From NCBI RefSeq assembly GCF_016865485.1, contig NZ_AP024452.1, positions 5,416,501 to 5,480,500 on the forward strand: a stretch of DNA of 64,000 nucleotides, in the 5' to 3' direction. A program made the translations under genes and the position numbers. The notes under the pieces are model-generated. The model searched no databases. It saw only the letters and a list, made by a program, of their open reading frames with translations, and was not told the origin of the DNA. This document shows positions 1-9,196 of this stretch, piece by piece. This DNA is from Luteitalea sp. TBR-22. GTDB lineage: Bacteria > Acidobacteriota > Vicinamibacteria > Vicinamibacterales > Vicinamibacteraceae. Position 1 is the stretch's first letter. The number at the start of each line of letters is the position of its first letter.

Positions 1-123
1 TTCGGCAAGTCAGCGACCGGCTCGACCTCGGCACTCCGTGAATCGAGTGTGGCTTGCGACACGTCAACAGTGGTGCAAGATAAGGCTTCGTGATTCCAGA
101 GGGTCGGCACTGGCCGGCGCTAC

Positions 124-158
124 GTCCCGACTCCCGACTCCCGCTTCCCGACTCCCGA
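124..158. repeat. Heptanucleotide tandem repeat upstream of the halogenase gene
   Basis: Five consecutive 7-nt units can be read here (gtcccga, ctcccga, ctcccgc, ttcccga, ctcccga). The array ends five bases before the start codon of the next gene. An in-frame upstream extension of that gene would translate this repeat into a low-complexity peptide, which is the main reason for placing the start after it. Confidence 0.8.
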
Positions 159-163
159 CCTTC

Positions 164-1750
164 ATGTCCCTGACGACCTACGACGTGATCATCGCCGGCG
201 GTGGCCTTGCAGGCCTCTGCCTCGCCCGCCAGCTCCGCCAGGAACACCCGGACATCACCATCCTGGTGGCCGAGAAGAAGAAGCACCCGGTGCCCGAGGC
301 CGCCCACAAGGTCGGCGAGTCGAGCGTCGAGATCGGGGCCCACTACTTCTCCAAGATCCTCGGCCTCGAGCCGCACCTGCTCGAGAAGCAGCTCTACAAG
401 CTCGGGTTGCGCTACTTCTTCACCGAAGGCGACAACCGCGACGTCACGCAGCGGATCGAGCTCGGGCCGAAGACGTTCCCGAAAGTGCCCTCCTTCCAGC
501 TCGATCGCGGCCGTCTCGAGAACTTCCTGCTCGAGGAGGATCGCAAGGCCGGCATCGAGGTGCTCGACGGCGTGAAGGTCAAGGCCATCGAATTCGGCGA
601 CCCGCACCATCGCGTCGACATCGAGATCGACGGCAAGATTCAGAGCTTCAAGGGACGCTGGGTGGTCGACGGCTCCGGCCGCGCCGGCCTGATCCGCCGC
701 AAGCTCGGGCTCACGCGGACGGCGTCGCACAACGCCAACGCCGTGTGGTTCCGGATGGGCAGCCGCATCAAGATCGACGACTGGTCCCCCAAGGCCTCGT
801 GGAAGGACTGGATGCCCACCGAGGAGCGGTGGATGAGCACGGTCCACCTGATGGGCAAGGGCTACTGGACGTGGCTGATCCCGCTCGCCTCCGAGAGCCA
901 CAGCATCGGCATCGTCGCCGACGACGCGATTCACCCGTACCAGACGCTGAACCGCTTCGACAAGGCGATGGCGTGGCTGCACAAGTTCGAGCCGCAGTGC
1001 GCCGAGTACCTCGAGGACCATCGCAGCGAGCTCGACGACTTCCTCGGCCTGCAGCACTTCTCGCACAACTGCACGCAGATGTACTCGGCCGACCGCTGGG
1101 CGCTGATCGGCGAGGCCGGCGTGTTCACCGATCCGTTCTACTCCCCGGGCTCGGACTTCATCTCGATCGGCAACGACATCACTGCGGAGCTGATCGCGCG
1201 TGACCGTCGCGGCGAGGACATCACCCACCACGCGGCGTTCTTCAGCCGCATGTACCTGCTGCTGTTCCAGGCATTCCTGAAGCTGTACGACGGGCAGTAC
1301 CCGATCATGGGCAACGCCCAGGTGATGACGGTGAAGGTGGCCTGGGACAACGCCTGCTACTGGGCGATCTCGGCGCTGCTCTACTTCCGCCGCAAGTACC
1401 GCGACATGGCCTACATGCAGCAGCTCGAGGGCCTGCTGACGCGGTTCTTCTTCCTGCACGCGCGCATGCAGGCCAGGCTGAAGGCCTGGAGCGACAGCGA
1501 CCAGGCCAGCTACGGCTACCAGCAGATGTCGCTGCTCGACATGCCGTACCTGCACCGCATCCAGGGCCAGCTCTGGGACGACATCGACGACGCGACGCTG
1601 ACGATGCGGCTCACCGAGAACTTCGCGGAGCTGGAGCGGTATGCGGACGTGATCCTGCAGATGGCGGCGGGCAAGACCATCGCTCGCGATCATGGCGGCT
1701 TCGAGAACGCCGCGGTATTCCAGTTGCCGAAGGCTCACGTCGCGGCATGA
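164..1750 (+). CDS. Flavin-dependent halogenase-like FAD oxidoreductase
   Basis: A 528-residue protein of the tryptophan-halogenase-like branch of FAD monooxygenases. The N-terminal dinucleotide-binding motif is GGGLAGL at residues 12-18, followed by KVGES at 49-53. The halogenase signature WxWxIP is present as WTWLIP near residue 233, and a DPFYSPG element lies further on. Lysine 79 sits where the catalytic lysine of tryptophan halogenases is expected, but this comes from recalled family sequences and not an alignment. Such enzymes use reduced FAD, oxygen and halide to halogenate aromatic rings. The start was put at the ATG just after the heptad repeat because the FAD motif follows within 12 residues. 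The gene is convergent with the propeller gene at 1923. It may serve the aryl polyene cluster 13 kb away; hydroxylation or another redox role is possible. Confidence 0.75.
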   Translation: MSLTTYDVIIAGGGLAGLCLARQLRQEHPDITILVAEKKKHPVPEAAHKVGESSVEIGAHYFSKILGLEPHLLEKQLYKLGLRYFFTEGDNRDVTQRIELGPKTFPKVPSFQLDRGRLENFLLEEDRKAGIEVLDGVKVKAIEFGDPHHRVDIEIDGKIQSFKGRWVVDGSGRAGLIRRKLGLTRTASHNANAVWFRMGSRIKIDDWSPKASWKDWMPTEERWMSTVHLMGKGYWTWLIPLASESHSIGIVADDAIHPYQTLNRFDKAMAWLHKFEPQCAEYLEDHRSELDDFLGLQHFSHNCTQMYSADRWALIGEAGVFTDPFYSPGSDFISIGNDITAELIARDRRGEDITHHAAFFSRMYLLLFQAFLKLYDGQYPIMGNAQVMTVKVAWDNACYWAISALLYFRRKYRDMAYMQQLEGLLTRFFFLHARMQARLKAWSDSDQASYGYQQMSLLDMPYLHRIQGQLWDDIDDATLTMRLTENFAELERYADVILQMAAGKTIARDHGGFENAAVFQLPKAHVAA

Positions 1751-1827
1751 CGACGGGCGGGCCGGTCGCCCCTCGACCGGTTCCGCTGGCCGGAACACTC
1801 ACGCTCCGGCGGTTGCGGGCGGCACGT

Positions 1828-1850
1828 GCGTGGGGCCCCCAGCCCCACGC
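1828..1850. terminator. Hairpin between convergent genes
   Basis: A perfect 9-bp inverted repeat (gcgtggggc / gccccacgc) with a 5-nt loop lies between two convergent genes. There is no T-tract, so a bidirectional termination or mRNA-end role is inferred from position. Confidence 0.45.
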
Positions 1851-1922
1851 CTGTCACTCGCCTCCGCGCGAGTTTTCGCGCATGATGGCGGCCAGCTCCA
1901 CATCGGTCGCTGGTCGCCCGTC

Positions 1923-3992
1923 CTATCTCTGCGCCGCCCTCGCCTGGGGCAGGACGTTCTCGATCACCCACACCTCTTCTTCCTGCTTTCCGGCGAGGTA
2001 GGCGATGCGCTTGCCGTCGGGATGCATGGACATCCATCCCCACTGGGCCCCGGGAAGATCGAGCTTGGTCGGTGCGCCGCCATCGATCGGGATCAGCAGG
2101 GCGTCGTCGCGATCATCCTTGCCGGCGTACTTCACGAGGATGTGTTTGCTGTCGGGCGTCCAGTTGGCCCAGGGCAAGCCTCCTTCGCGCACGCTGTAGA
2201 CCACGCGCGCCTCGCCACCGGCGATCGGCACGAGCCTGAGCTCACCGATGCGGCCCTGGTCGTCCTGCCACGGGGACTCCAGCAGGTAGCGACCGTCCGG
2301 CGACGCGATGCCCGAGCGCACGCCGGGGAACTCCCGCTCAGCGCCCGTCTGCAGATGGCGCTCGATCGTGGACGCGCCCTCACCCTTGGACACGCGCGTG
2401 AAGTACACGTGCTGGCCGTCGGCCGACCACGACGGCCAGAAGTTCTGCACGCCAGGAGACGAGTGGACGATGGGCGTGACCTCACCGCCCTCCACGGCCA
2501 CGCGGAAGATGCCCGGCCTGCGCTCCTTATCGACTCCCTGGACGACGACCGCACGTCCGTCGGGTGACCACCGCGGGAAGTTGAAGTTGCGCAGGGTGGT
2601 CCTCAGCTGCCGCACGTCGCCCGTGCGCATGTCACGGATGGCCAGCGTCCGCCCCTGACCTCGACGCTGCTCCTGAAGCGCGAAGGCCAACGTCGTTCCG
2701 TCCGGTGACCAGGCGGCGCTGCGGCCAGGACCGAGGCGCCGGTCGACCGGGCGTTCGGGTTCGCCGAGGCGCTTCCCGGTGGCCGTGTCGACGGCCACGA
2801 CGTTGATGTCCACCGCCCCGGCCACCACACCGACGAAGAGGGCGCCCCTGGTCGTCAGACCCAGCGTGCCGTCTCCGACGTTCCCGTACACCTGGCGCGG
2901 CTCCCCGGTTGCCTTGCCCTCGCTGACCGGGACGACCCACAACGCGTTCACGCCGCTGCGGTCGCTGGCGAACGCCAGCAGCGTGCCGTCTGGCCCCCAA
3001 CCAACGAGTTCGTCGTAGCTTCGGCTCGGCGCGACGAACCATTCGTTTTCATCCGCAAGGCTCCTGACGACGATGTCTCGGTTCCCGGTGTCGTCGCCGC
3101 GGACCACGTCGTACGCCACGAAGCGACCGTCGGGCGAGAAGAGGGCGCGAGTCGGCCAATGGTCCAGCGATGCACGAAGGTCGCGCATACGGCCATCGGC
3201 GACGTCGATGAGGGCAAGGTGCGCACCGCCACCGGACGAGTCGCGGGTCTCGTATATTGCCGTCAGCGACTTGCCGTCGGGCGACCAATCGCGCACGAGG
3301 ATGTCCTCGATGTCTGACCGGTCCAGGATCGTGCGCGGCCCTGCCGCCCCAGCGCCGCCAACGCCGACGATGCTGACCTGGTACCGTTCCCCCTTCACGT
3401 TCCAGACGTAGGCGATCTGCCCCCCGTCGGGTGAGAAGGTCTTCGACTCGACGAACTGGTCCCAGCTCTCATTCTCGTTCTGCGTGAGCCGCCTGCTGGT
3501 CCCCGCCTCGAGATCGCGAACGGCGAGGTCGCCCGTGTCGGGGTCCACGAAGGCCACCAGGCGACCGTCCGGCGACACACTGCCATGCCTTGACGCGCCG
3601 TTCCCCGCCCACACGCGCCGCATGCTCGGCGCTGTCGGGCCACTGCCCGCCTGCGCGCGCAGACCCAGCGCCGCACGCGCCTTCGCGACGACCTGCGGCT
3701 GGTCCTTGAACTCCAGCGCGCGCTGCAATGTCGGCTTGGCCTGCGGATCGCCGAGCCGACGGTACCCCTGCCCCAGGCGCAGGTACGACTGCGCCGCCAC
3801 TGCGCGGTCTGCCGAACGCGTCAGCTCCTGATACATCGCGATGGCGGCCTCGAGGTCGCCATCGATCACTTCCTTGTTGATCGCCGCCTCGAGCCGTGCC
3901 TTGTCCAGGCTGGCTGCCGCCGGCCGCTGCTGCCCGAACAGCGCCGTGCCGGCCAGCACGGCCGCGCCCATCACCATCAACGCTCGCGTCAT
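1923..3992 (-). CDS. Secreted TPR plus TolB/PD40 propeller protein
   Basis: A 689-residue exported protein. An N-terminal hydrophobic signal (about residues 3-22) is followed by a short TPR-like helical region (about 30-110). A long series of PD40/TolB-type propeller blades follows, each with a recurring SPDG or similar turn. The start is the ATG preceded by GGAGGGATCTG, a good ribosome-binding site; an upstream extension would run into the response-regulator gene. It lies 76 bp downstream of the response regulator on the same strand, so it may be co-transcribed with the two-component system or be its target. Such propellers act in protein-protein contacts in the periplasm, but the ligand is unknown. 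Confidence 0.8.
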   Translation of the reverse strand: MTRALMVMGAAVLAGTALFGQQRPAAASLDKARLEAAINKEVIDGDLEAAIAMYQELTRSADRAVAAQSYLRLGQGYRRLGDPQAKPTLQRALEFKDQPQVVAKARAALGLRAQAGSGPTAPSMRRVWAGNGASRHGSVSPDGRLVAFVDPDTGDLAVRDLEAGTSRRLTQNENESWDQFVESKTFSPDGGQIAYVWNVKGERYQVSIVGVGGAGAAGPRTILDRSDIEDILVRDWSPDGKSLTAIYETRDSSGGGAHLALIDVADGRMRDLRASLDHWPTRALFSPDGRFVAYDVVRGDDTGNRDIVVRSLADENEWFVAPSRSYDELVGWGPDGTLLAFASDRSGVNALWVVPVSEGKATGEPRQVYGNVGDGTLGLTTRGALFVGVVAGAVDINVVAVDTATGKRLGEPERPVDRRLGPGRSAAWSPDGTTLAFALQEQRRGQGRTLAIRDMRTGDVRQLRTTLRNFNFPRWSPDGRAVVVQGVDKERRPGIFRVAVEGGEVTPIVHSSPGVQNFWPSWSADGQHVYFTRVSKGEGASTIERHLQTGAEREFPGVRSGIASPDGRYLLESPWQDDQGRIGELRLVPIAGGEARVVYSVREGGLPWANWTPDSKHILVKYAGKDDRDDALLIPIDGGAPTKLDLPGAQWGWMSMHPDGKRIAYLAGKQEEEVWVIENVLPQARAAQR

Positions 3993-4068
3993 CAGATCCC
4001 TCCGACGCGAACGGTAGCGGCCCGACGGTCGCCCGAGGATGCCGGCCCTGTCGGAGATCTGCACGGTT

Positions 4069-4740
4069 TCAGCCATCGAAGCGATACCCCATGCCCCGCA
4101 CGCTGGTGATGAACTTCGGATCGGCCGGATCGGCCTCGATCTTGCGCCGCAACCCGACGACATGGTTGTCCACGGCGCGGTCGGTGACGTGGATGTCGTG
4201 CCCCCACACGGCATCGAGCAAGCGCTCGCGACTGAGTACGGCGCCGCGCGCCTCGATGAACGCCGTGAGCAGCTTGAACTCGATCGTCGAGAGCGGCACC
4301 ACCACGCCCGCGCGCCGCACCTCGCAGCGACGGGTGTCGACCTCGATGTCGGCGAACCGGAACACCGATGCGGCCTGCCCGGAGGCCCGACGCAGCACCG
4401 CCTTGATACGCGCGCGCAGTTCCATCGGGTTGAATGGCTTGGTGACGTAGTCGTCGGCGCCGAGTTCGAGGCCGAGCACCTTCTCGGCGTCCTGCGCCCG
4501 CGCCGTGAGCATGATGACGGGCGTCGTCACGCCAGCCCGTCGCAGCTCGCGCAGCACCTGGTAGCCGTCCTTCTTCGGCAGCATGAGGTCGAGCACGACG
4601 AGGTCGAACGACTCGGTGGTCGCGCACCGCACCGCCCGTTCGCCGTCACGTGCGACGACGACGTCGTAGCCCTCGAGGCGGAGGTCGTCCTCCAGCCCGA
4701 GGGCAATCCCATCGTCGTCTTCCACCACCAGGAGTCTCAC
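4069..4740 (-). CDS. OmpR/PhoB-family response regulator
   Basis: A 223-residue two-domain regulator. The receiver domain (1-118) has the acidic pocket at E7-D9, the phospho-acceptor D51 in VVLDLMLP, T79 and K101 in VTKPF. The C-terminal winged helix (about 130-223) carries the usual OmpR-type recognition-helix region and ends in RGMGYRFDG. The GTG start overlaps the stop of the upstream histidine kinase by four bases (GTGA), which indicates translational coupling. The partner kinase is therefore the adjacent gene. The target promoters are not visible. Confidence 0.93.
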   Translation of the reverse strand: MRLLVVEDDDGIALGLEDDLRLEGYDVVVARDGERAVRCATTESFDLVVLDLMLPKKDGYQVLRELRRAGVTTPVIMLTARAQDAEKVLGLELGADDYVTKPFNPMELRARIKAVLRRASGQAASVFRFADIEVDTRRCEVRRAGVVVPLSTIEFKLLTAFIEARGAVLSRERLLDAVWGHDIHVTDRAVDNHVVGLRRKIEADPADPKFITSVRGMGYRFDG

Positions 4741-6743
4741 GGTAGAACCTCCCCGGCCTTCCGCCTTCGCCAGGGCTTCGGCGGACAGGTCGGCATTCGG
4801 CCGTCGGCCTTCACAGGCGCCAGGACCGGGATCAGCAAGGTGAACGTGCTGCCGCGGCCGGGCTCGCTCGCGACGTCCACGCGGCCACCGTGGGCGCGGA
4901 CGACGCGATCGACGAGCGCGAGGCCGATGCCGCTGCCGGCGGTCTCGGCGACGCGGTCGGAGGAGCCGCGGATGAACTGCTCGAAGATTCGGCGCTGGTC
5001 CTGTAGCGGTATGCCCACGCCGCGGTCCGTGACGGCAATCGCCACGCGCCCGTCGCGCGGGGCCACGTCGAGGCGGACCGGCTCGGAGTCGGGCGAGTAC
5101 TTCACCGCGTTGTCGAGGAGATTCCAGAGCGCGAGCGACAGCATCTCGCGGTCGGCACGGAGCGGACAGGCGGCTTCGGACACGGAGACGTCGATGGACC
5201 GAGCGCCTGCCTGGCCGGTGAAGTCGGCGACCACGGCTCGCGCGATGTCGCGGGCATCGACCGCCTCGAAGCGGAAGCGACCGGCGTCGGCGCGCCCGAC
5301 GCCGAGCATGCGCTCCACGAGCCGATTCAGGCGCTCGCTCTCGCGGACCAGCACGGCGTAGTACTGCTCACGCCGCTCGTCGCTGCTCACGCGCCCCCCG
5401 TGCAGCAGGTGCGACAGCTGCCGGATCGACGTGAGGGGCGTGCGGAACTCGTGCGACACGGCCGACACGAACTCCGACTGGAGGCGCGCGATGGCGATCT
5501 CGCGCCGGATGCCGCGGAACGTGAAGTAGCCGCTCGCGAGGATCAGCACGCCGACCAGCGACAGCCCTGCCAGAAACGTCGTGCGCCGCGTGCGCGACTC
5601 GGCCCGCGCGCGCTCCGGATCGCGGTCGGCCACCACGAGCGTCCATGGCAGCCCGGTCTCGATGGCCCGGAGCATGACGGCCGGCGTGCCGTCCATCACG
5701 GCAGGCCTCTCGTCCGGGGCGAGCAGGTCGGCCGTCGTCGTGGCGTCCGCGAGCTGCTGACGCATCACCGCCACGTGCGCCGGCCCCGCCACGAGCACGC
5801 GGGGACCGCCCTCGTGGGCCTGCTCGACGACGAGTGCCAGCCCGCGCGGCGTGTGGACGGCGACCCGCGCCGCGACGCCCGGCGGCGGGCCCTGTCGCTG
5901 CCACCAGTACTGCTCGAGAGCCCCGGCAGCCGCGACATCATCATCAAGGGTCGCCAGGCCGCCTGCCGACGGCCCCGCCCAACGCGTCGCGTCGGCGAAC
6001 ACCGATGCCCACAGCGCCGACGTGATGGGCCAGCGGCCGCGGGCGAGGTCCACCCGGAGTTCGCGCCCCTCGCGGGCGAGGTCGTCCCGGCGCCCGACGG
6101 CGTCGAGCACGCGGCAGCGCCCGAGCCTGGCGATGAGGTCGGCGGGACGCCCCTCGATGACCACGTCGGACGCCTGCACGAGGACCGCGTAGGCCTGCAG
6201 CGCTTCCTCGTCGCGCCCCTGCCGCCGCAGGACGCGCGCGAGGCGCATCAGCGCGCCCGCGCGCACGGACGGCAATGCCGACGCCGCGAGCCGGCGGTAC
6301 ATCGTCGCCACCCGATCGAGGCGGTTCGCATCGAGCTCGAGTTGCTCGGGCGCATCGAAGACGCCGTCGGGCACAGGGGTCGACTCGAACGCGCGCGGCA
6401 CGAACGGGAGTCGCCCCGCGATCACGTGGACGCCGTCGTCGGTCAGCTGTACGACGTGCGTGTGTGCGGGTGTAGTCGTCGCGCCTGAGGCAATGAGGCG
6501 GTCGACATCGGCGAGCGACTGCAAGGCCCGGGCGGCGGCCAGGTTGGCGGCGCCCTGCAGGCGATCGGTGGTCCGCTGCGCATCGAGGGCGGCATCCTGG
6601 TGCCACTGCCTGACCGCCAGCCACGCGAGACAGCCCAGAGCCACCGCGGCGCCGGCGAGATACAGCGTCAGCAGGGAACGTGGCGGACGAAACCAGTCGC
6701 GAAGGGGCACGAGTCCGGAACGATGTCGGGCGGTGTGGCGCAC
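4737..6743 (-). CDS. Membrane sensor histidine kinase
   Basis: A 668-residue kinase. There is a transmembrane helix near residues 24-44, a large predicted periplasmic or extracytoplasmic region of about 340 residues, and a second helix near 388-408. The HisKA segment contains SHEFRTPLTSIRQ with the phospho-acceptor histidine. The HATPase domain shows NLLDNAVKYS (N box), DRGVGIP (G1) and GSGIGLALV (G2). It is the first gene of a kinase, regulator and propeller-protein set on the minus strand. The sensor region has no domain I can name. The GTG start is the most upstream plausible one and places the first membrane helix close to the N-terminus. Confidence 0.9.
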   Translation of the reverse strand: MRHTARHRSGLVPLRDWFRPPRSLLTLYLAGAAVALGCLAWLAVRQWHQDAALDAQRTTDRLQGAANLAAARALQSLADVDRLIASGATTTPAHTHVVQLTDDGVHVIAGRLPFVPRAFESTPVPDGVFDAPEQLELDANRLDRVATMYRRLAASALPSVRAGALMRLARVLRRQGRDEEALQAYAVLVQASDVVIEGRPADLIARLGRCRVLDAVGRRDDLAREGRELRVDLARGRWPITSALWASVFADATRWAGPSAGGLATLDDDVAAAGALEQYWWQRQGPPPGVAARVAVHTPRGLALVVEQAHEGGPRVLVAGPAHVAVMRQQLADATTTADLLAPDERPAVMDGTPAVMLRAIETGLPWTLVVADRDPERARAESRTRRTTFLAGLSLVGVLILASGYFTFRGIRREIAIARLQSEFVSAVSHEFRTPLTSIRQLSHLLHGGRVSSDERREQYYAVLVRESERLNRLVERMLGVGRADAGRFRFEAVDARDIARAVVADFTGQAGARSIDVSVSEAACPLRADREMLSLALWNLLDNAVKYSPDSEPVRLDVAPRDGRVAIAVTDRGVGIPLQDQRRIFEQFIRGSSDRVAETAGSGIGLALVDRVVRAHGGRVDVASEPGRGSTFTLLIPVLAPVKADGRMPTCPPKPWRRRKAGEVLP

Positions 6744-7116
6744 CCGGTTGCCGTCGATGCGGTGACGACGCGCATCGTGCCATGAACACTGTCAGGGATG
6801 TGTGTGGTCCGTGTCGGACAGGGACGACAGGGAGCCGTCGGCGTCATGGCAGGAAGTGCCGAGGAGACGCCGCGCGCCGGGTGCAATTCCCGCAATCGGC
6901 GCTTGAAGCGCAGGGCTGACGATGGCATCGTCGTCGTGGGACGGCGGGTGTGCCTGCGCTGGTCGAGCGGCCAGGTGCAACCCGCGTTACCGAGCGTCAA
7001 CGGCGGTTGTCGTCGTCCAGGGCCCGATTTGACGCAGATCGTCATGGAATGCTCGACATTCTCGCGCGGCGCGCTCGGGCATGCAGCCTGCAGTGTGTCC
7101 GTCCATGCTGACTCAC
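6744..7116. other. Intergenic region without recognised gene
   Basis: This stretch separates the divergent histidine kinase and Uma2 genes. Reading frames here have no recognisable protein motif and no consistent start and Shine-Dalgarno arrangement. It presumably contains both promoters, but I could not identify a convincing -35/-10 pair. Confidence 0.5.
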
Positions 7117-7692
7117 ATGCCCAGGATCGAACTCGGTCGTTCTGCCACCTACGCCGATCTGATCGCCCTGCCTGACCACGTCGTGGGCGAGATCGTCGAC
7201 GACCAGCTCTGGACGGCGCCCAGGCCCTCCCCGCGGCACGCGTGGGCGGCCGGGCAACTCATGGCCGAGCTGGGGAGTCGCCTGCGGGGCGATGGCTCGT
7301 CACGCGCAGGGGGCTGGCGCATCCTGCCGGAGCCCGAGCTGCATTTCGGCCGGCAGGTCGTCGTTCCGGATCTGGCGGGCTGGAGGCGCGAGCACATGCC
7401 TCGCCTGCCCGACGTGGCGTACATCGAGGCGACGCCCGACTGGGTGTGCGAGGTCCTGTCGCCATCCACCGAGCGGCTCGACCGCGACCGGAAGCTGTGG
7501 GTCTACGGCTCGGCAGGCGTGGGACATGTGTGGTTGGTCGACCCGTTGGCCGAGTCGCTGGAGGTGCTGCGACGCGTCGGCGGGTCGTGGACGCACGTCG
7601 CGACCCATGTGGGCCGCGACGTCGCGCGCGAGGAGCCGTTCGATGCGCTCGACCTGCACCTTGCGCTTCTCTGGGACGACCAGGAGCCGTAG
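7117..7692 (+). CDS. Uma2-family (DUF820) endonuclease-like protein
   Basis: A protein of about 191 residues of the Uma2 restriction-endonuclease-like fold. The early TYADLIALPD segment, the central VVPDLAGW strand, the CEVLSPST motif and the YGSAGVGHVWLVDP ending are all typical. In this fold the acidic residues around VPDLAG and CEVLSP and a nearby lysine form the PD-(D/E)xK-type site. Starts at 7081 and 7105 are also in frame; 7117 was chosen because family members begin about ten residues before the YADL motif. There is no obvious ribosome-binding site. The biological role of this expanded family is unresolved. Confidence 0.8.
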   Translation: MPRIELGRSATYADLIALPDHVVGEIVDDQLWTAPRPSPRHAWAAGQLMAELGSRLRGDGSSRAGGWRILPEPELHFGRQVVVPDLAGWRREHMPRLPDVAYIEATPDWVCEVLSPSTERLDRDRKLWVYGSAGVGHVWLVDPLAESLEVLRRVGGSWTHVATHVGRDVAREEPFDALDLHLALLWDDQEP

Positions 7693-7704
7693 GGCGGGCG
7701 CGCG

Positions 7705-7834
7705 CTACTTGCGCGCCGTCCGCGGCGCCGGCAGGAAGTTCTCGAGCACCCAGGGCACCCGCCGACACGATCGCCACGACGACGGCCGCCAGCAACAGCT
7801 GGCGCTGCGGGTGGAACCATCGGGCGCGCGACAT
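7705..7834 (-). pseudogene. Small single-pass membrane protein, apparently frameshifted
   Basis: Reading from the ATG at 7834 gives MSRARWFHPQRQLLLAAVVV, a positively charged start followed by a hydrophobic helix. The frame then loses sense, while the next frame continues as VPWVLENFLPAPRTARK followed by a stop at 7705. The two halves join if one G is removed from the GGG run near 7757-7760, giving a membrane-anchored peptide of about 42 residues. It may be a real frameshift, an assembly error or coincidence. The gene is convergent with the Uma2 gene. Function is unknown. Confidence 0.4.
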
Positions 7835-8040
7835 GTGGGTGGACCGAAGCCTACCGCCACCGGGTCGGGTGGAAGTACGGAAAGTGTCAGGTGCGTGTCA
7901 GGCGGCGCCGCAGGTCGTCGCGGCGGCGGGATGGGAACACGTGCCCGGCCCCCTCGTCCAACAATGACGGCACTCCCGGTAGTGAAGCCTCGCCGATCCG
8001 CGCCGTGCCGGCGCGCGGCGAGTTTCAGGCATCGCGGCAG

Positions 8041-8063
8041 TACAATGGTCCGCGTCACGGAGG
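8041..8063 (+). promoter_or_regulatory. -10 box and ribosome-binding site of the SPFH operon
   Basis: TACAAT at 8041-8046 fits a -10 element, and GGAGG at 8059-8063 lies 12 nt before the ATG at 8076. No convincing -35 hexamer was found. Confidence 0.45.
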
Positions 8064-8075
8064 ACAACGCAAACG

Positions 8076-9152
8076 ATGGGGATCTTCGACTTCATCAAGG
8101 GCCAGCTGCTCGAGGTCATCGAGTGGACGGACGACTCGCGCGACACGATCTCGTGGCGCTTCCCGGACGACGACAAGGCGATCAAGAACGGCGCGCAGCT
8201 GATCGTCCGCGAGTCGCAGGTAGCGCAGTTCGTCTACCTCGGCGAGTTCGGCGACACGTTCGGGCCCGGCAAGCACTCGCTGGTCACCGAGAACATCCCC
8301 GTCCTGACGAAGCTGAAGTCGTGGAAGTACGGCTTCGAGTCGCCCTTCAAGGTCGACATCTACTTCGTCAACACGCGCCTGTTCACCGGCAACAAGTGGG
8401 GCACCAGCAACCCCATCATGCTCCGCGACAAGGACTTCGGGATCGTCCGCGCGCGGTCGTTCGGGACCTACGACTTCAAGGTCGTCGACCCGAAGCTGTT
8501 CCTGAAGGAAGTCGCCGGGTCGGACCACAACTTCCGCCTCGACGAGTTCGCCGACACGATGCGCTCGCGGATCGTGTCGATCTTCAGTGATGCGCTCGCC
8601 TCGTCGGGCGTGCCGGTGCTCGACGTCGCAACGCGGTACAGCGAGCTCGGCGAGGCGCTGCTGCCGCTGATCAACCCGGCGGTGACGGCCAAGTACGGCC
8701 TCGAGATCACCTCGTTCATCGTCGAGAACGTGTCGGTGCCGCCGGAAGTCGAGGAGGCGATCGACAAGCGCTCGAGCATGGCGGCCATCGGCAACCTCAA
8801 CGACTTCGTGAAGTACCAGATGGCGAAGGGCTTCGAGACGCCTGGTGGCGCTGGTGCGGCGGGCATGGCGTCCGAACTGGCCGTCGGCTTCGGCATCGCG
8901 CAGCAGATGATGCAGCAGGGCCTGGCGGGCGGCGCTCCGCCGACGCCCCCGGTGCAGGGCGGGCCGGCGGCCTCGTCGGCAGCGGCGGTGCCGACCATCG
9001 ACCTGCTCGGCGTCGCCGACGTGGCCAAGGCGCTCGGCGTGTCCGATGCCGACGTGCTCGCGGTGATCGAGGCCGGCGAGCTCAAGGCCAAGAAGATCGG
9101 CAGCACGTACCGCGTCACGCGCGCCGCTCTGGACTCGTACCTGGCCAGCTGA
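8076..9152 (+). CDS. SPFH-domain (YdjI-like) protein with C-terminal excisionase-type HTH
   Basis: A 358-residue cytoplasmic protein. The first 260 residues match the SPFH/virion-core-like YdjI family (IFDFIKGQLLEVIEW at the start, then the long beta-rich SPFH core). A Gly/Ala/Pro-rich linker follows (about 265-305). The last 50 residues read as a MerR/excisionase-type helix-turn-helix, with DVAKALGVSDADVLAVIEAG and then IGSTYRVTRAALDSYL. It is followed by two zinc-ribbon membrane proteins, similar to the B. subtilis ydjG-ydjI membrane-stress genes that work with PspA; no pspA is visible here. In that system YdjI contributes to envelope-stress recruitment. The HTH tail is atypical; it may bind DNA or be a protein-interaction module. 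Confidence 0.85.
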   Translation: MGIFDFIKGQLLEVIEWTDDSRDTISWRFPDDDKAIKNGAQLIVRESQVAQFVYLGEFGDTFGPGKHSLVTENIPVLTKLKSWKYGFESPFKVDIYFVNTRLFTGNKWGTSNPIMLRDKDFGIVRARSFGTYDFKVVDPKLFLKEVAGSDHNFRLDEFADTMRSRIVSIFSDALASSGVPVLDVATRYSELGEALLPLINPAVTAKYGLEITSFIVENVSVPPEVEEAIDKRSSMAAIGNLNDFVKYQMAKGFETPGGAGAAGMASELAVGFGIAQQMMQQGLAGGAPPTPPVQGGPAASSAAAVPTIDLLGVADVAKALGVSDADVLAVIEAGELKAKKIGSTYRVTRAALDSYLAS

Positions 9153-9196
9153 TTTCCGGCTGCCGGCACGGCTGCAGGCGACCTGCCGGGTCGCCT

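Noticed and set aside
38-163. Longer N-terminus for the halogenase
   Set aside because: The extra 42 residues are encoded by the heptad repeat and have no family match; the FAD motif follows the ATG at 164 directly.
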